NCBI GenBank assembly: GCA_913043185.1
Contig: CAJWMI010000043.1
Location: 1-15,519 of the forward strand
DNA from: an uncultured Fidelibacterota bacterium
Lineage (GTDB): Bacteria > Marinisomatota > Marinisomatia > Marinisomatales > UBA1611
Direction: 5' to 3'
DNA: 15,519 nt
Shown piece after piece: positions 14,225-15,519 of this stretch (position 1 is the first letter of the stretch; every line of letters starts with the position of its first letter). The translations under genes were made by a program, and so were the position numbers. The notes beneath the pieces were generated by a model that saw only the letters and a list, made by a program, of their open reading frames with translations, did no database searches and was not told where the DNA came from.

Positions 14225-15055
14225 GTGTCAAAAATTATAGTAAAAAATCTAATTTCTCTTCTAAGATGGATCTGTTCATGCTCTGTATGGATAGTCCTAT
14301 CTTTTGTGGTGCTTAGTCCCTCTGCATCTGTTTACGCACAAGATCCGGATGAGGAAGGTGAGATTTTCTGGGGTGATGAGGAAGATGAGGAAGAAATAGG
14401 CGAGGATGAGTTTGAAGAGGAAGAGGAGTATCTAGACGATGAAGAATACTATGATGAGGAAGAGGATGAGGAAGAAGACTATGCCGATGACGAGGATGAT
14501 TCTTACTATGAGGATAACAGACTGATTGACGATGAAGATGACTATGGCCAGGATGAGGAGCAAGCGGCTGGAGAAGTAGATCGATCCGGTTGGAGCGTTG
14601 ACATATATGGGTCCACGCCAAGACTGGTCAATTACACGCTTTGGAAAGAATTTAGTCTATCGGACTCCGTATGGACACCAAAAATGGACGCTAAAATCAG
14701 TATCGAGGCGCCCTATATGTTTAACCTTCTTGGGCTAAGATTTCGGGCTGGTGCAGAGTTCGGAACATTTGGATTTACCGATCTTTCACCGAGAGAGGCA
14801 GAGATGAAAGGTGTCTCCGCTGTGGCACTTATTTCTATTCCCGCTGGACCAGGGAAAATCAAAATGGGTAGCGGTATTTTTGGTACCTCATTGGGCTTTA
14901 TGTTTGAGGCGACCTATGGGATCGCTATGGGCGCCCTGGACCTTAGAATTGGTATGCGTTCAACAGAAATCATGGGAGCGACAGATAGTGCCGACAGATC
15001 GTTCGGCCACCTTGGCTGGATGGATGGGCTTATGGTCCTAGGAGTTAATTTTTAA
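14225..15055 (+). CDS. Exported acidic Tyr/Glu/Asp-rich protein with C-terminal beta-barrel-like domain (copy 1)
   Basis: The GTG start at 14225 is forced: an in-frame TAA precedes it directly and no ATG occurs before the signal peptide. The 276-residue protein has a long signal sequence (about 1-38, ending SASVYAQ), the motif DPDEEGEIFWGDEE (40-53), then about 65 residues almost entirely Glu, Asp and Tyr (to about 118), then a domain of about 155 residues opening SGWSVDIYGSTPRLVN (121-136). The alternating strands (FRAGAEFGTFGFTD, GVSAVALISI, KIKMGSGIFGTSLGF, ALDLRIGMRS) and the final GLMVLGVNF with C-terminal Phe suggest a small outer-membrane barrel. The acidic tract may bind calcium or other cations at the cell surface. 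Family not recognised. A paralogue follows after 10 nt. Confidence 0.75.
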   Translation: MSKIIVKNLISLLRWICSCSVWIVLSFVVLSPSASVYAQDPDEEGEIFWGDEEDEEEIGEDEFEEEEEYLDDEEYYDEEEDEEEDYADDEDDSYYEDNRLIDDEDDYGQDEEQAAGEVDRSGWSVDIYGSTPRLVNYTLWKEFSLSDSVWTPKMDAKISIEAPYMFNLLGLRFRAGAEFGTFGFTDLSPREAEMKGVSAVALISIPAGPGKIKMGSGIFGTSLGFMFEATYGIAMGALDLRIGMRSTEIMGATDSADRSFGHLGWMDGLMVLGVNF

Positions 15056-15065
15056 TTAAGATTTT

Positions 15066-15519
15066 ATGATGATCACAGAGAAAACATATATCACTAAGTG
15101 GATCCTTTATTTGTTCTTTCTTTTTCTATTAGCCGTGCCGGCCTCTGTTAGCTATGCGCAGGATGTTGACGACGAAGGAGAAATGTTCTGGGGCGATGAG
15201 GAAGAGGATGAGGAAGAATATGAAGAGGATGATGAGTATATGGAAGATGAAGAAGAATACGAATATGAAGAAGAATATGAAGATGAAGAAGAATACGAGG
15301 ATGAAGAAGGAGACGAAGACCTTTACGAGGAAGAGGAAGAAGAGGACGAAGAGATAGACTATGAGGAAGAGGACGACTATGACAGCGAGGACGTTGGCCT
15401 GGCCGATGAGGCGGAGACGTTGGGCTGGAGCATAGACATCTCAGGATCATCTCCGAGGTTTGTAAATGAGTCACTGATGACCTGGAACTCGAGCATTAAT
15501 CTCAGGGCCAGCATAGAGG
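15066..15519 (+). CDS. Exported acidic protein, copy 2 (partial, runs off the right edge)
   Basis: Starts at ATG 15066 (or the next codon, ATG 15069), 10 nt after the stop of copy 1; 151 codons are visible. It repeats the architecture of copy 1: signal peptide ending VPASVSYAQ (about 1-32), DVDDEGEMFWGDEE (33-46) matching copy 1 almost exactly, a longer Glu/Asp/Tyr tract (about 47-116), then LGWSIDISGSSPRFVN (119-134), matching SGWSVDIYGSTPRLVN of copy 1. Within the acidic tract an exact 20-nt direct repeat lies at 15243-15262 and 15279-15298 (offset 36 nt, 12 codons), a likely source of length variation by slippage. The two genes are tandem duplicates and probably co-transcribed; the barrel-like part is cut off here. 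Confidence 0.75.
   Translation, partial: MMITEKTYITKWILYLFFLFLLAVPASVSYAQDVDDEGEMFWGDEEEDEEEYEEDDEYMEDEEEYEYEEEYEDEEEYEDEEGDEDLYEEEEEEDEEIDYEEEDDYDSEDVGLADEAETLGWSIDISGSSPRFVNESLMTWNSSINLRASIE
15243..15298 (+). repeat. 36-nt tandem-type repeat in the acidic coding tract
   Basis: Two identical 20-nt copies (15243-15262 and 15279-15298) encode EDEEEYE-type residues inside copy 2 of the acidic protein. The 36-nt offset keeps the frame, so gain or loss of a unit would change tract length without breaking the gene. Confidence 0.7.

Noticed and set aside
14313..14621. Minus-strand ORF of 102 codons, and the similar ones at 15148-15474 (minus) and 15154-15357 (plus)
   Set aside because: They are the antisense or shifted-frame readings (His/Leu/Pro-rich or Lys/Met-rich) of the Glu/Asp-rich coding tracts.
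1..15519. CRISPR arrays, insertion sequences, rRNA genes
   Set aside because: No regularly spaced direct repeats, transposase motifs or rRNA-like sequence were seen on either strand.

Overview
This 15.5 kb, AT-rich window looks bacterial and most likely comes from the Fibrobacterota-Chlorobi-Bacteroidota (FCB) side of the tree; my best guess is Ca. Marinimicrobia (SAR406). The grounds are a C-terminal secretion/sorting domain with the NPFNP motif on a protein that also carries thrombospondin-type-3 and dockerin-like repeats, a DUF6029-like outer-membrane protein, several genes with no clear Shine-Dalgarno sequence, and a glutaminyl-tRNA synthetase beside gltX. The assignment is inference; no phylogenetic marker was searched.

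Left part (1-3680). The window opens in the tail of a YHYH-family secreted protein. A spacer follows that ends in a tRNA/tmRNA-like 3' end with no matching 5' half. Next is a tight minus-strand operon of four genes: a HTH-PAS regulator, a BtaA/DUF3419-like 3-amino-3-carboxypropyl transferase, a GNAT acyltransferase and a heme-oxygenase-like diiron oxidase (HDO). Gene gaps are 27 nt, a 4-nt overlap and 0 nt. I read this as a small undescribed biosynthetic or signalling pathway that starts from S-adenosylmethionine.

Middle (3681-12240). A very AT-rich divergent promoter region with an exact 16-bp direct repeat separates the operon from a possible 46-residue membrane peptide and a secreted 338-residue protein. 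Then come tRNA-Ser(UGA), gltX and glnS (4-nt overlap), a CsgG/TolB-like exported protein, a TlpA-like thioredoxin and a large outer-membrane barrel. All are on the plus strand with short gaps.

Right part (12241-15519). The most striking gene is at 12328-13827. Its reading frame is interrupted once, by an in-frame TGA located exactly where the first cysteine of a thioredoxin CxxC motif should be (Trp-[TGA]-Pro-Ser-Cys). A stem-loop with a G-starting apical loop begins 17 nt after the TGA, as expected for a bacterial SECIS. I interpret it as an exported selenoprotein: thioredoxin fold, then TSP3, dockerin-like and C-terminal sorting domains. tRNA-Arg(ACG), a strong hairpin terminator and two tandem paralogous envelope proteins with extremely acidic, Tyr-rich N-terminal tracts complete the window; the second is cut by the window edge.

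How they may work together: the envelope genes on the right (CsgG-like, TlpA-like, outer-membrane barrel, secreted selenoprotein) are consistent with redox or folding work in the cell envelope. The minus-strand operon appears to be a separate accessory small-molecule module.
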